From: an uncultured Chloroflexota bacterium
Lineage (GTDB): Bacteria > Chloroflexota > Limnocylindria > Limnocylindrales > CSP1-4
Reading direction: 5' to 3'
Assembly (NCBI GenBank): GCA_903822495.1
Contig: CAIJPD010000032.1
Coordinates: forward strand, 1-64,000
Length of the DNA: 64,000 nt
The position numbers were made by a program, and so were the translations under genes. Position 1 is the first letter of the stretch; each line of letters starts with the position of its first letter. This document shows positions 17,485 to 25,295 of the stretch, piece after piece. A model generated the notes under the pieces. That model was not told the origin of the DNA. It ran no database searches and saw only the letters and a program-made list of their open reading frames with translations.

Positions 17485-18321
17485 ATGATCACCGAACCGC
17501 TCCCGCCGCCCCCCGGCGTGGAGGCCATGCCGCACGCGGCGCGGATGGCCGTCCCGGGTGGCCGCCCAGCCGGCCCCGCGCCCAACACCACCCTGGATCG
17601 CGACGCCATGGTGGCGCGCTACGCCCACCTCGTGAAGTACGTCGTGGGCCGGATCGCCGTCTCCGTGCCGGGCGTCTTCGACCACGAGGATTCCATGCAG
17701 GCCGGCGTGATCGGCCTGATCCGGGCCATCGACGGCTACCGGGCCGGCTCCGACGCCGCCTTCGAGTCGTACGCCATCGTCCGCATCCGGGGCTCCATCC
17801 TCGACGCGGTCCGGGCGCTCGACACCGTGGGCCGCACCGGCCGCGAAGCCGGTCGCCAGATCCAGGGCACCATCGCCCGGCTGCAGGGCACGCTGGGTCG
17901 GGCCCCCTCGGAGCAGGAGGTTGCCGCGGAGCTCGGGATGACCGTGGCCCGCTACCGCGATCGCCTGCAGACCGCGTCGTTCACCACCGTCTCGCTGGAC
18001 GAGCTGGATGGCTTTGACGACGACACCAGCCTGGCCGAGACGGCCGCCGACCCGCATGCCGTGGACCCGCTGGAGGCGGCCACCCTGCGCGACGAGTACG
18101 CCGGCCTCGCCCGCGAGATCGCGCGGCTGGGGGAGCGCCAGCAGATGGTCCTGGCCCTCTACTACCAGGACGGGCTGACGTTCCGTGAGATCGGCGAGGT
18201 GCTGGGGGTCACGGAATCACGCGTCTGCCAGATCCACACCCAGACGGTGCTGGGGCTCAGGACCCGCCTCGTGTCGCCGGACCTCATCCGGCGGCTGGGC
18301 CGACGGAAGGTGCGACCATGA
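17485..18321 (+). CDS. fliA: RNA polymerase sigma-28 factor (FliA/SigD)
   Basis: A 278-residue sigma-70 group 3 factor for late flagellar genes. Region 2 contains LVKYVVGRIAVSVPG and FESYAIVRIRGSILDAVRALD (in parts). Region 3 includes LGRAPSEQEVAAELGM, and region 4 is the HTH LTFREIGEVLGVTESRVCQ. AGGGGGA lies seven bases upstream of ATG 17485, which is preferred over the GTG at 17479. FlgM, its likely anti-sigma factor, is encoded two genes later, and matching promoters lie before flagellin and fliD. Confidence 0.95.
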   Translation: MITEPLPPPPGVEAMPHAARMAVPGGRPAGPAPNTTLDRDAMVARYAHLVKYVVGRIAVSVPGVFDHEDSMQAGVIGLIRAIDGYRAGSDAAFESYAIVRIRGSILDAVRALDTVGRTGREAGRQIQGTIARLQGTLGRAPSEQEVAAELGMTVARYRDRLQTASFTTVSLDELDGFDDDTSLAETAADPHAVDPLEAATLRDEYAGLAREIARLGERQQMVLALYYQDGLTFREIGEVLGVTESRVCQIHTQTVLGLRTRLVSPDLIRRLGRRKVRP

Positions 18322-19046
18322 TCCGCGGCTTCTACACCTCGGTCTCCGGCCTGATCGCCAACATCGACCGCCAGTCCGTGGTGGCGGACAACATCGCCAA
18401 CGTCAACACCACGGGCTTCAAGGAAGCCCGCACCGGGCAGTCCGCCTTCCAGGTGGAGCTTGCCGGCGCGTCCGGCGGCACGATGGGCAAGCTGGGTACC
18501 GCCACCTATGCCACCGGCCCGCTGCCCAGCTCCGCGGCCGGCTCGCTGGAGACCACCGGGGTCTTCACGGACCTGGCCATCGACGGCAACGGGCTCTTCG
18601 TGGTGGCGTCCGACGGCGGCTTTGCGCTCACGCGGGCCGGCGACTTCGTCGTGGACGCCAACGGGACGCTCACCACGCAGGCCGGCCAGCCGGTCCTGGC
18701 CATCGATGGCCAGCCCATCGTCCTGCCGTCCGGCGCCAACGGGCTCACCATTGGCCCGGATGGCACCATCGCCCAGACCGGGCAGCGGATCGCCGTGGTG
18801 GACTGGCCCGCCGGCGGGCTGGTGCGCCTGGGCGGCAATCTGTACGCCAGCGCGGACGGGACGCCGCTCAACCTGTCCGGCACGTCGCGGGTGGTCCAGG
18901 GCATGCTGGAGCGCAGCAACGTGGACCTGGCCCGGGCCATGACCGAGCTCATCTCGTTCCAGCGCGCATTGGGTCTCAACGCCCGTGCGCTCAGCCTCCA
19001 GGACGAATCCCTCGGCGAGGCGGTCCAGCTGGGCCGGCCGCGGTGA
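18318..19046 (+). CDS. flgG: Flagellar rod protein, FlgF/FlgG type
   Basis: A 242-residue rod/hook-family protein. The N-terminal motif is YTSVSGLIANIDRQSVVADN with NIANVNTTGFKEAR. The C-terminal helix is SNVDLARAMTELISFQRALG. The middle domain carries DLAIDGNGLFVVASDGGFALTRAGDF (in parts), typical of FlgF/FlgG. At 242 residues it is slightly short for FlgG (about 260) and could be FlgF. Only one such gene is present in the window. It overlaps fliA by 4 bases. Confidence 0.85.
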   Translation: MIRGFYTSVSGLIANIDRQSVVADNIANVNTTGFKEARTGQSAFQVELAGASGGTMGKLGTATYATGPLPSSAAGSLETTGVFTDLAIDGNGLFVVASDGGFALTRAGDFVVDANGTLTTQAGQPVLAIDGQPIVLPSGANGLTIGPDGTIAQTGQRIAVVDWPAGGLVRLGGNLYASADGTPLNLSGTSRVVQGMLERSNVDLARAMTELISFQRALGLNARALSLQDESLGEAVQLGRPR

Positions 19047-19110
19047 GGACGGCTCAAGGCGCGGGGCCTGGCAGCCGACACCTCCGTCGAATCCCATCCT
19101 GAGGAGCACC

Positions 19111-19422
19111 ATGAGGATCAACGACAAGCCCCCGACCCCGGCGGGAGCCGCCGGGCCAACGCACATCGCCAACCGGCGGGCCGAGGCCGCCGCCAATCCG
19201 CGTGCCGCCCAGGCGGCCGGAGCCAACACGGCCTCCACGCCCGCCGTCAAGGTCGAGCTGTCGTCCCGCAGCCGCGAGCTGCTGGCGGCGCTCCATGCCG
19301 CCCAGTCCGCGCCCGACATTCGCGGCGACCTGGTCGCCAAGGCCAAGGACGCGATCGCCAATGGCACGTACACGGTCGATCCCCAGCGGATCGCCCGCGG
19401 CGTGCTTGACATCGAGGCCTGA
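19111..19422 (+). CDS. flgM: Anti-sigma-28 factor FlgM
   Basis: A 103-residue protein. The C-terminal region DIRGDLVAKAKDAIANGTY with VDPQRIARGVLD matches the sigma-binding part of FlgM; the N-terminal half is Ala/Pro rich and probably disordered, as is usual. It binds FliA until the hook is complete and is then exported. GAGGAG seven bases upstream supports the ATG at 19111. It heads the flgM-flgN-flgK-flgL group. Confidence 0.9.
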   Translation: MRINDKPPTPAGAAGPTHIANRRAEAAANPRAAQAAGANTASTPAVKVELSSRSRELLAALHAAQSAPDIRGDLVAKAKDAIANGTYTVDPQRIARGVLDIEA

Positions 19423-19430
19423 CCTGCGCC

Positions 19431-19898
19431 ATGCGCCCGTACGCCGACGTCAACGTCCCTCGCATGCCAGTGCCGTTTGCCATGTCCGCCCGCGCAATCG
19501 GGTTCATGGCGGCGCTGACCGAGCTCGCTGACGCATGCGACGCCCTGACCGCGGCCGTGGAGGGACACGAGCTGGCGGCGCTGGTCGGCGCGACGGAGCG
19601 GGCGGAGCGGGGGGCGGCCCAGGTGGGCCGCCTGGGAGGCGAGCTGGACGACGGCGACCGCCTCGATCTTGATGCGGGCCGGGTGCGCCAGCTGGGTGAC
19701 CGGCTCGCGGGCTCGGCACGGCGCAACGCGTTCCTGATCGAGCGCGCCTGGGCGCTGGACGCCGCCACCATGCGGCTGCTGATCGGCCTCGCCGGGGGCG
19801 GCATCCCGGCGGTGGGCGGCGATGGCGCCCTGCCGGCGGGCGCCGCCGAGTACACGCGGACGCCGCGACCCTCCGCCTGGCTGGACCGGCAGGCCTGA
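19431..19898 (+). CDS. flgN: FlgN-like chaperone for hook-associated proteins
   Basis: A 155-residue mostly helical protein. Sequence identity to FlgN is weak, but the C-terminal pattern RRNAFLIERAWALDAATM, then RLLIGLAGGG and a final EYTRTPRPS, resembles the FlgN helix and tyrosine-containing tail. Its place between flgM and flgK is the canonical flgN position. FlgN escorts FlgK and FlgL to the export gate. Several internal Met codons (12, 18, 26) make the start uncertain. Confidence 0.7.
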   Translation: MRPYADVNVPRMPVPFAMSARAIGFMAALTELADACDALTAAVEGHELAALVGATERAERGAAQVGRLGGELDDGDRLDLDAGRVRQLGDRLAGSARRNAFLIERAWALDAATMRLLIGLAGGGIPAVGGDGALPAGAAEYTRTPRPSAWLDRQA

Positions 19899-19899
19899 G

Positions 19900-21636
19900 A
19901 TGGGTGCCTGGATGGGCCTGTCCACCGCCCTGAGCGGCCTCGCGGCGGCGCAGGCCGCCATGGACACGGCCGCTCACAACATCGCCAACGCCAACACCGA
20001 GGGCTTCAGCCGCCAGCGAGTGGGGCTGACGGCGTCGCCGCCATCCCTCCTGCCCGCGTTCAACCGGACCGGGCTGCCCGGCCAGGTGGGGGCGGGTGTC
20101 ACCATCTCCACCATCCTGCGGGTCCGCGACCAGTTCCTGGACGGGCAGCTCCGGGGCCAGGCGCCGGTCTCCTCGTACTGGGACACGCGCCGCGACGAGC
20201 TCTCCAAGGTGGAGGCCATCTTCCCCGAGCCCGCGGGGGCGGGCATCGGCTCGACGCTCAGCGCGTTCTGGTCGGCCTGGCACGACGTCGCGGCCAGCCC
20301 CACGTCCACCGCGGCCCGGGCCTCGCTGCTGGACCGCGCGGCCACGGTGGCCACCCAGGTCAACGCCGCGGCCGGCCAGATCGTCACGCTGGCCCGCAAC
20401 CTCGACGGCGCCGTGGTGGACCAGGTCAAGCTGATCAACGACTATGCCAGCCAGATCGCGGCGCTCAACCGCCAGATCCAGGGCGTGGTGGCCACGGGTG
20501 ACGCGGCCAACGACCTCTCCGACCAGCGGGACCTGGTCCTCGACAAGCTCACCGCCATCCTGCCCGCGACCCTGTCGCACGAGGCCAACGGGACGGTGAC
20601 CGTCCTCGTGGGCGGGACGGACCTGGTCTCGCGCGGGACCTCCAGGACCATCGTGACGGTCCCCGACCTCGCGGGCCACGCCGTGCCGACGTGGGTGACC
20701 GGCGGCACCGTGGCGCTGGGCCAGGGGGGCCTGGCGGCCTCCACGGAGCTCCGCGACACCACGCTGCCCGGCTACCTGGCCTCGCTGAACAGCCTGGCCA
20801 CGGGGATCGCCGACGCGGTCAACGCCGTCCACACCCGCGGCTACGACTCGACCGGCGCGGCGGGGCTGCCCCTGTTCACGTACGTCGCGGGCAACGCCGC
20901 GGCGACCATGGCCCTCAACACCGTGATCGCCGCCGACTCGCGCCGGCTGGCGGCCGCGGGCGCCGCGGGCTCGCCGGGTGACGGCGGGATCGCGGGCCAG
21001 ATCGCCGACCTCCAGGATGCCTTCAGCTACCCCGCGGGGACGGCCGGGGCGGACCTGGTGCCGGGCATCGCGCTGGCCACCAACGGCAGCGCGACGGTCA
21101 CCGCCATCGGCGTGTCCCGGGCCACCGCGCAGACCTGGACGCTTACGTCCGGTGCGCCGGGCCAGCTGACCATCACGGGGACCAACGGGGCCACCCAGAC
21201 CATCGCGGTCGCGGACATGATCAGCGGCGCGCAGCAGACCCTCAACTTCACCCAGCTGGGGATCCAGATCACGCTGGGCGCCAGCACGGCCAAGGCGGCC
21301 GGCGACATCATCACGGACCTGACGGCCGGCGCCAACGACACGCTGGTGGTCGCCTCCATCCTGAACCCGCCCCAGACCATCATGGATGCCTACGCGGGCC
21401 TGGTCTCCGGGATCGGCTCGGACGTCAGCCATGCCACGGACCTGGCCGCCAACCAGCAGTTGCTGGTGGACCACCTTCAGCAGCGCCGGCAATCCACCAG
21501 CGGCGTCTCGCTGGACCAGGAGGCCGCGGACATGATCCGCTTCCAGCACGCGTACCAGGCGGCGGCGCGCGTCATCACCACCATCGACGAGATGTTGGAC
21601 ACGCTGATCAACCGCACCGGCACGGTCGGACGCTAG
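19900..21636 (+). CDS. flgK: Flagellar hook-associated protein 1, FlgK
   Basis: A 578-residue hook-filament junction protein. The N-terminus has GLSTALSGLAAAQAAMDTAA and NIANANTEGFSRQRV; the C-terminus has DQEAADMIRFQHAYQAAARV and IDEMLDTLIN, the coiled-coil ends of FlgK. The variable central region (about 330-500) is rich in Ala/Thr/Gly repeats. ATG 19900 lies one base after the flgN stop. Length is normal. Confidence 0.95.
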   Translation: MGAWMGLSTALSGLAAAQAAMDTAAHNIANANTEGFSRQRVGLTASPPSLLPAFNRTGLPGQVGAGVTISTILRVRDQFLDGQLRGQAPVSSYWDTRRDELSKVEAIFPEPAGAGIGSTLSAFWSAWHDVAASPTSTAARASLLDRAATVATQVNAAAGQIVTLARNLDGAVVDQVKLINDYASQIAALNRQIQGVVATGDAANDLSDQRDLVLDKLTAILPATLSHEANGTVTVLVGGTDLVSRGTSRTIVTVPDLAGHAVPTWVTGGTVALGQGGLAASTELRDTTLPGYLASLNSLATGIADAVNAVHTRGYDSTGAAGLPLFTYVAGNAAATMALNTVIAADSRRLAAAGAAGSPGDGGIAGQIADLQDAFSYPAGTAGADLVPGIALATNGSATVTAIGVSRATAQTWTLTSGAPGQLTITGTNGATQTIAVADMISGAQQTLNFTQLGIQITLGASTAKAAGDIITDLTAGANDTLVVASILNPPQTIMDAYAGLVSGIGSDVSHATDLAANQQLLVDHLQQRRQSTSGVSLDQEAADMIRFQHAYQAAARVITTIDEMLDTLINRTGTVGR

Positions 21637-21647
21637 GAGGTGCCGTC

Positions 21648-22514
21648 ATGCGCGTGACCAACCTGATGCTCCACGAGGACATGCTCCGGAGCCTGACGGC
21701 GAACGCGGGCGCCCTCCAGCGCATCCAGGAGCAGGTGTCAACGGGCCGCCAGCTGATCCGGCCATCGGATGATCCCGCCCACGTGCGGGAGGCCATCCGG
21801 ATCCACGACTCGCTCGCGTCGCTGGAGCAGTTTGGGCGCAACGCGGACACGGCGATGCGCCAGCTGGATGCGGCCACTGCCGCCCTGGGCTCGGCGGGCG
21901 ACGCCGTCCAGCGGGCGCGCGAGCTGGCCGTGCTGGGGGCAACCGGCAGCCTCTCGGCGGGCGATCGCATCATCATGGCGGCCGAGGTCCAGCAGCTCCA
22001 GGAGCACCTCGTCCAGATGTCCGCCGCGCGGGACGGCGAGTCGTACGTCTTCTCCGGCTTCAAGACCGGCACGCCGCCCTTCGCCAGCCCCACGAGCGGC
22101 TACCAGGGGGACACGGGTGCGGTCCTGGTCCGCGTGGCACCGGGCACCACCATGCAGGTCAACGTGAGCGGCCAGGCCGCCTTTGGGTCTGCCCTGGCGG
22201 CGCTGGAGCAGCTGCGCGGCCAGCTGGCGGCCGGCGCGCAGGTCAGCGGCGCCACGATCACGGCCATCGACGACGGTCTGGCCGCCCTGGGCGAGGCCCA
22301 GGCCACGGTTGGCTCCCGCCAGAACCGGCTGGGCCAGATCCAGTCGTATCTCCAGGACAACCTCCTCTCGGGCCGCCAGCTCCTCTCCACGCTGGAGGAC
22401 GTTGACCTGCCGGCCGCCATCACGCATCTTTCGGAGCGCCAGCTGGCCTACGAGGCGGCCCTCAAGGTGAGCGCCAACATCCTCCAGACCAGCCTCATCG
22501 ACTACCTGCGCTGA
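21648..22514 (+). CDS. flgL: Flagellar hook-associated protein 3, FlgL
   Basis: A 288-residue flagellin-like junction protein. The N-terminus MRVTNLMLHEDMLRSL and QEQVSTGRQLIRPSDDP, and the C-terminus YEAALKVSANILQTSLIDYL, are characteristic. AGGAGGTG sits six bases upstream of the ATG, the strongest ribosome binding site in the cluster. It follows flgK by 11 bases. Confidence 0.94.
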   Translation: MRVTNLMLHEDMLRSLTANAGALQRIQEQVSTGRQLIRPSDDPAHVREAIRIHDSLASLEQFGRNADTAMRQLDAATAALGSAGDAVQRARELAVLGATGSLSAGDRIIMAAEVQQLQEHLVQMSAARDGESYVFSGFKTGTPPFASPTSGYQGDTGAVLVRVAPGTTMQVNVSGQAAFGSALAALEQLRGQLAAGAQVSGATITAIDDGLAALGEAQATVGSRQNRLGQIQSYLQDNLLSGRQLLSTLEDVDLPAAITHLSERQLAYEAALKVSANILQTSLIDYLR

Positions 22515-22537
22515 CCGTCGAGCGGAGCCGCCTCCCC

Positions 22538-22903
22538 ATGACCACCACAAACCTGGACCTGCCGGACGGCCTGGTTGGCCTGCCCGACCTCGTGCGGTTC
22601 GAACTCCGGGCGGTCGATGATTCCGCCCTGCTGGAGCTGGTCTCCCTCGACGACCCCGCCTTCGGGGTGGCGGCGGTGCCGCTCACCGCGATCCGCCCGG
22701 GCCTGGTGGCGGAGCTGAGCGGCCGAGGGCTGGCCGGCCCCGACGACGACATCCTGGTGCTCCTCTCCGTCCACGGCGATCCGCCCGTGGTCACCGCCAA
22801 CCTGGCCGGGCCGCTGGTGGTCGACCGATCCGGCCGCGGCCGCCAGCTGGTCCTGGAGGGGCCCGCCTTCCCGCTCCGTGACCCCGTGGCACGGCTGGGG
22901 TAG
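22538..22903 (+). CDS. fliW: Flagellar assembly factor FliW
   Basis: A 121-residue protein. DGLVGLPDLVRFELRAVDDS and the following hydrophobic core (LELVSLDDPAFGVAAVPL) match FliW. FliW binds flagellin and, when free, sequesters CsrA to allow flagellin translation. It is directly followed by csrA (5-base gap) and then flagellin, the same order as in Bacillus. Slightly short compared with the usual 140-150 residues. Confidence 0.88.
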   Translation: MTTTNLDLPDGLVGLPDLVRFELRAVDDSALLELVSLDDPAFGVAAVPLTAIRPGLVAELSGRGLAGPDDDILVLLSVHGDPPVVTANLAGPLVVDRSGRGRQLVLEGPAFPLRDPVARLG

Positions 22904-22908
22904 GGGAG

Positions 22909-23133
22909 ATGCTCGTCCTGTCGCGACGGCCCGGCCAGGCGCTCCACATTGGGGCCGGCATCGAGGTGCACGTGGTCCGCGTGGAAGGCGATCGCGTGAC
23001 CATCGGGATCCGCGCCCCCGGCCACGTGACCATCGTCCGCGCCGAGCTGCTGACGGAGGTCGGCGACGAGGTCCGAACCGCCGCCAGCGCCGATCGCACG
23101 GCCGTGGCGCGGCTCCTGGTCGGCAAGCCCTAG
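22909..23133 (+). CDS. csrA: Carbon storage regulator CsrA, translational repressor
   Basis: A 74-residue RNA-binding protein. MLVLSRRPGQALHIGAGIEV, then DRVTIGIRAPGHVTIVRAEL, matches CsrA, including the conserved arginine late in the fold. The last 20 residues extend past the usual end. GGGGAG lies just upstream of the start. It probably represses flagellin by binding GGA hairpins in the leader at 23431-23471. Confidence 0.94.
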   Translation: MLVLSRRPGQALHIGAGIEVHVVRVEGDRVTIGIRAPGHVTIVRAELLTEVGDEVRTAASADRTAVARLLVGKP

Positions 23134-23377
23134 CGCTCCTGCTCCTCGACGGTCCCCGGTCACCGGTTACCAGCCCCCGGTTAACGGTTCTCGGTACCTG
23201 GTTCTGGCGGTTCGCGGCTCCTCGGGATTCGGCCACGTAGCCGTGCCCGCGCCCGGCGCGCCGTGGCGCCGCCCGCCGTCCCACCCGGCATGGCGAGCCC
23301 GGCTGTGCCCGACCCGATCGCCGCCGTGGCATGGCCCGATTGCCGGCGTGGCATGGCCCGATCGTCCGATGACCTCC
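23134..23377 (+). other. csrA-flagellin spacer with repeats
   Basis: No gene is seen. The stretch 23149-23215 is a run of degenerate CCGGTT/CGGTTC words. Two near-identical 21-base direct repeats (20 of 21 bases matching; GCCG, then CGTGGCATGGCCCGAT in common) lie at 23320-23340 and 23342-23362, just upstream of the flagellin promoter. They could be activator or sigma-factor-independent regulator sites. Confidence 0.5.
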
Positions 23378-23404
23378 TCAAGTTCCGAGTACTCGCGCCG
23401 ATAC
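23378..23404 (+). promoter_or_regulatory. Sigma-28 (FliA) promoter of flagellin
   Basis: TCAAGTTC at 23378-23385, an 11-base spacer, then GCCGATAC at 23397-23404. This matches the known FliA consensus (TAAAGTTT, N11, GCCGATAA) in both boxes and exact spacing. It leaves a leader of about 65 bases before the flagellin ATG. Confidence 0.88.
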
Positions 23405-23430
23405 CCACCTCGGCGAGCATTGGCTCACCG

Positions 23431-23446
23431 GCGGCACGGATGCCGC
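23431..23446 (+). promoter_or_regulatory. Candidate CsrA binding hairpin 1 in flagellin leader
   Basis: GCGGC and GCCGC form a 5-bp stem presenting the loop ACGGAT, with GGA at 23438-23440. A GGA in a short hairpin loop is the known CsrA target. It lies 31 bases upstream of the start codon. Confidence 0.68.
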
Positions 23447-23457
23447 GCAGAACGAAG

Positions 23458-23471
23458 AGGCTTGGAGGCCT
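23458..23471 (+). promoter_or_regulatory. Candidate CsrA binding hairpin 2 over the ribosome binding site
   Basis: AGGC and GCCT pair around the loop TTGGAG; GGA at 23464-23466 is also the first half of the Shine-Dalgarno GGAGG (23464-23468), nine bases before ATG 23478. CsrA bound here would block ribosomes, as at Bacillus hag. Confidence 0.68.
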
Positions 23472-23477
23472 GGGGTC

Positions 23478-24605
23478 ATGAGCGTTCGAATCAACACCAA
23501 CATCGAGGCTCTCAACGCGCAGCGCAACCTGTCCACCTCGGCCCTGGCGTTCGGCAAGAGCGTCGAGAAGCTGTCCAGTGGTCTGCGGATCAACCGGGCT
23601 GCCGACGACGCGTCCGGCCTCGCCATCAGTGAAGGCCTGCGGGCGCAGGTCAACGGCCTCAACCAGGCCTCCCGGAATGCCCAGGACGCCATCTCGATGG
23701 TGCAGACGGCAGAAGGGGCGCTGAACGAAGTCCACAGCATGCTCCAGCGCATGCGCGAGCTGACGGTCCAGGCGGCCAACGGCACGATCTCCGATCCCGC
23801 CCCGGTCACGGCCGAGCTCGATGAGCTCAAGACCGAGATCACGCGCCTGGCGAATTCCACCCAGTTCAACGGCAAGAACCTGCTCGATGGCACCACCGGC
23901 GCCGGCATCACGGCCGCCGGGACCAACGTCTCCGGCGTTGGCGGCACCTCGAACGGCTACGACGCGATCAAGGTCCGCGGCGCGGCGGCCGGCGTGTACA
24001 CGCTGACCTCCGATGTGAGCCTGAACCAGCTGACCCTGACCGACGCCACGGGCAACTCGCAGACGGTCATCCTGGGCGCGGCGCCGGCGGCCGGCACGCA
24101 GGCAACGGTGGACTTCAACTCGCTGGGCGTGTCCCTCACGGTCAACGAGAACGTGCTCGGCGTCGACCTCGCCGCCAATAACACGTTCACCGTGGGCGCC
24201 GGCGGCACCGTCGACTTCCAGGTGGGCGCCAACGGCGTGGCCGGCACCGACACCCTGTCGGTCGACTTCGCCGACGTCTCGGGTCTGTCCGTCCTCACCG
24301 GCACGGTCGACGTCTCGACGCAGGCGCTTGCTCGTGCTTCGATCAGCGTGATCGACCTGTCCATCGCTTCGGTCAGCGCCTCTCGCGGTCTCCTGGGCGC
24401 CGCCCAGAACCGCCTGGAGCACACGATCGCGGCCGTCGGCGTCGGCGCCGAGAACCTCACCGCTTCCGAGTCCCGGATCCGCGACCTCGACGTCGCGGCC
24501 GAGATGGTCAAGTTCACCAAGACCCAGATCCTGCAGCAGGCCGGCACGGCGATCCTCGCCCAGGCCAACCAGGCCCCGCAGAACATCCTCACGCTGCTCC
24601 GCTAG
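23478..24605 (+). CDS. fliC: Flagellin
   Basis: A 375-residue filament protein. The N-terminal D0/D1 begins SVRINTNIEALNAQRNLSTS with SSGLRINRAADDASGLAISE. The C-terminal D1/D0 has RGLLGAAQNRLEHTI and ends ILAQANQAPQNILTLLR. The surface-exposed middle (about 135-285) is a Thr/Val/Gly-rich beta domain. Transcription is probably by FliA and translation controlled by CsrA/FliW (sites upstream). Two strong hairpins follow the stop. It is the only flagellin gene in the window. Confidence 0.97.
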   Translation: MSVRINTNIEALNAQRNLSTSALAFGKSVEKLSSGLRINRAADDASGLAISEGLRAQVNGLNQASRNAQDAISMVQTAEGALNEVHSMLQRMRELTVQAANGTISDPAPVTAELDELKTEITRLANSTQFNGKNLLDGTTGAGITAAGTNVSGVGGTSNGYDAIKVRGAAAGVYTLTSDVSLNQLTLTDATGNSQTVILGAAPAAGTQATVDFNSLGVSLTVNENVLGVDLAANNTFTVGAGGTVDFQVGANGVAGTDTLSVDFADVSGLSVLTGTVDVSTQALARASISVIDLSIASVSASRGLLGAAQNRLEHTIAAVGVGAENLTASESRIRDLDVAAEMVKFTKTQILQQAGTAILAQANQAPQNILTLLR

Positions 24606-24615
24606 CAGCTCGCAT

Positions 24616-24644
24616 GGCTGCGCGGCCCCCAAGGCCGCGCAGCC
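24616..24644 (+). terminator. Flagellin terminator hairpin 1
   Basis: GGCTGCGCGGCC and its exact complement form a 12-bp stem with loop CCCAA, 10 bases after the flagellin stop. No T tract follows; it may also protect the transcript from 3' decay. Confidence 0.7.
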
Positions 24645-24646
24645 TG

Positions 24647-24680
24647 ACACGGGCCGGCGACCCTGGTCGCCGGCCCGTGT
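24647..24680 (+). terminator. Flagellin terminator hairpin 2
   Basis: ACACGGGCCGGCGAC and its exact complement form a 15-bp stem with a 4-base loop, two bases after hairpin 1, followed by TGTGACT. The tandem pair suggests a strong stop or an mRNA-stabilising 3' end separating flagellin from fliS. Confidence 0.72.
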
Positions 24681-24736
24681 TGTGACTCGGCCCCGGGCCT
24701 CACGCCCGTCCCCTCCTCTCCCGGAGGCTCCTCGCG

Positions 24737-25177
24737 ATGTACAACCCAGCCGCCTACCGCGATCCGGCCGCGATGTACCAGGCCACGGCGGTGACGACCA
24801 GCGGACCGGCCGATCGTGTCATCCTCCTGTACCAGGGGGCCATCCGCCACGGTGCCCAGCACCTCGTGGCGCTCGGTCGGAACGACCTGGAGGCCGCCAG
24901 CAGGGCGTCGCTCCGGGCCCAGGCGATCGTCGAGGCGCTCGATCTGTCGCTCGACATGTCTGCCGGGTCAGTCGCCGTTAACCTCCACCAGCTCTACCAG
25001 TTCGTGCTGGACCGCCTGGTCGAGGGCAACATCAGCAAGACCGCGCGGCCCACCGACGAGGCGCTCACCGTCCTCCGCGACCTGCTCGAGGCCTGGCGGG
25101 GGATCGCGAAGGTCACGCCGGCGCCGGCCCGACTCACCGTCGTGGCGGATCGCAGCCCGGTCGGCGCCGGACGCTAG
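24737..25177 (+). CDS. fliS: Flagellin export chaperone FliS
   Basis: A 146-residue helical protein. YRDPAAMYQATAVTTSGPAD and RVILLYQGAIRHG near the N-terminus, and LHQLYQFVLDRLVEGNISK in the middle, match FliS. It binds the flagellin C-terminus and prevents polymerisation in the cytoplasm. The C-terminal 25 residues are extra. GGAGG lies upstream. It is placed before fliD, the reverse of Bacillus. Confidence 0.9.
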   Translation: MYNPAAYRDPAAMYQATAVTTSGPADRVILLYQGAIRHGAQHLVALGRNDLEAASRASLRAQAIVEALDLSLDMSAGSVAVNLHQLYQFVLDRLVEGNISKTARPTDEALTVLRDLLEAWRGIAKVTPAPARLTVVADRSPVGAGR

Positions 25178-25217
25178 GAGACTTCAGGCTGGGCCGACGG
25201 CCATCGTGCTGCCCGAT

Positions 25218-25245
25218 TCAAGTTCCCGGGCCCGCCGCCCGATAC
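25218..25245 (+). promoter_or_regulatory. Sigma-28-like promoter of fliD
   Basis: TCAAGTTC at 25218-25225 and CCCGATAC at 25238-25245, with a 12-base spacer. The -35 box is identical to that of flagellin and the -10 differs only at its first base; spacing is one base longer. It lies 50 bases before the fliD start. Confidence 0.78.
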
Positions 25246-25295
25246 CTCTGACAAGGTCGCTCCAGCAACCCTCCTGTCTTCATGGAGTCTGAGCG

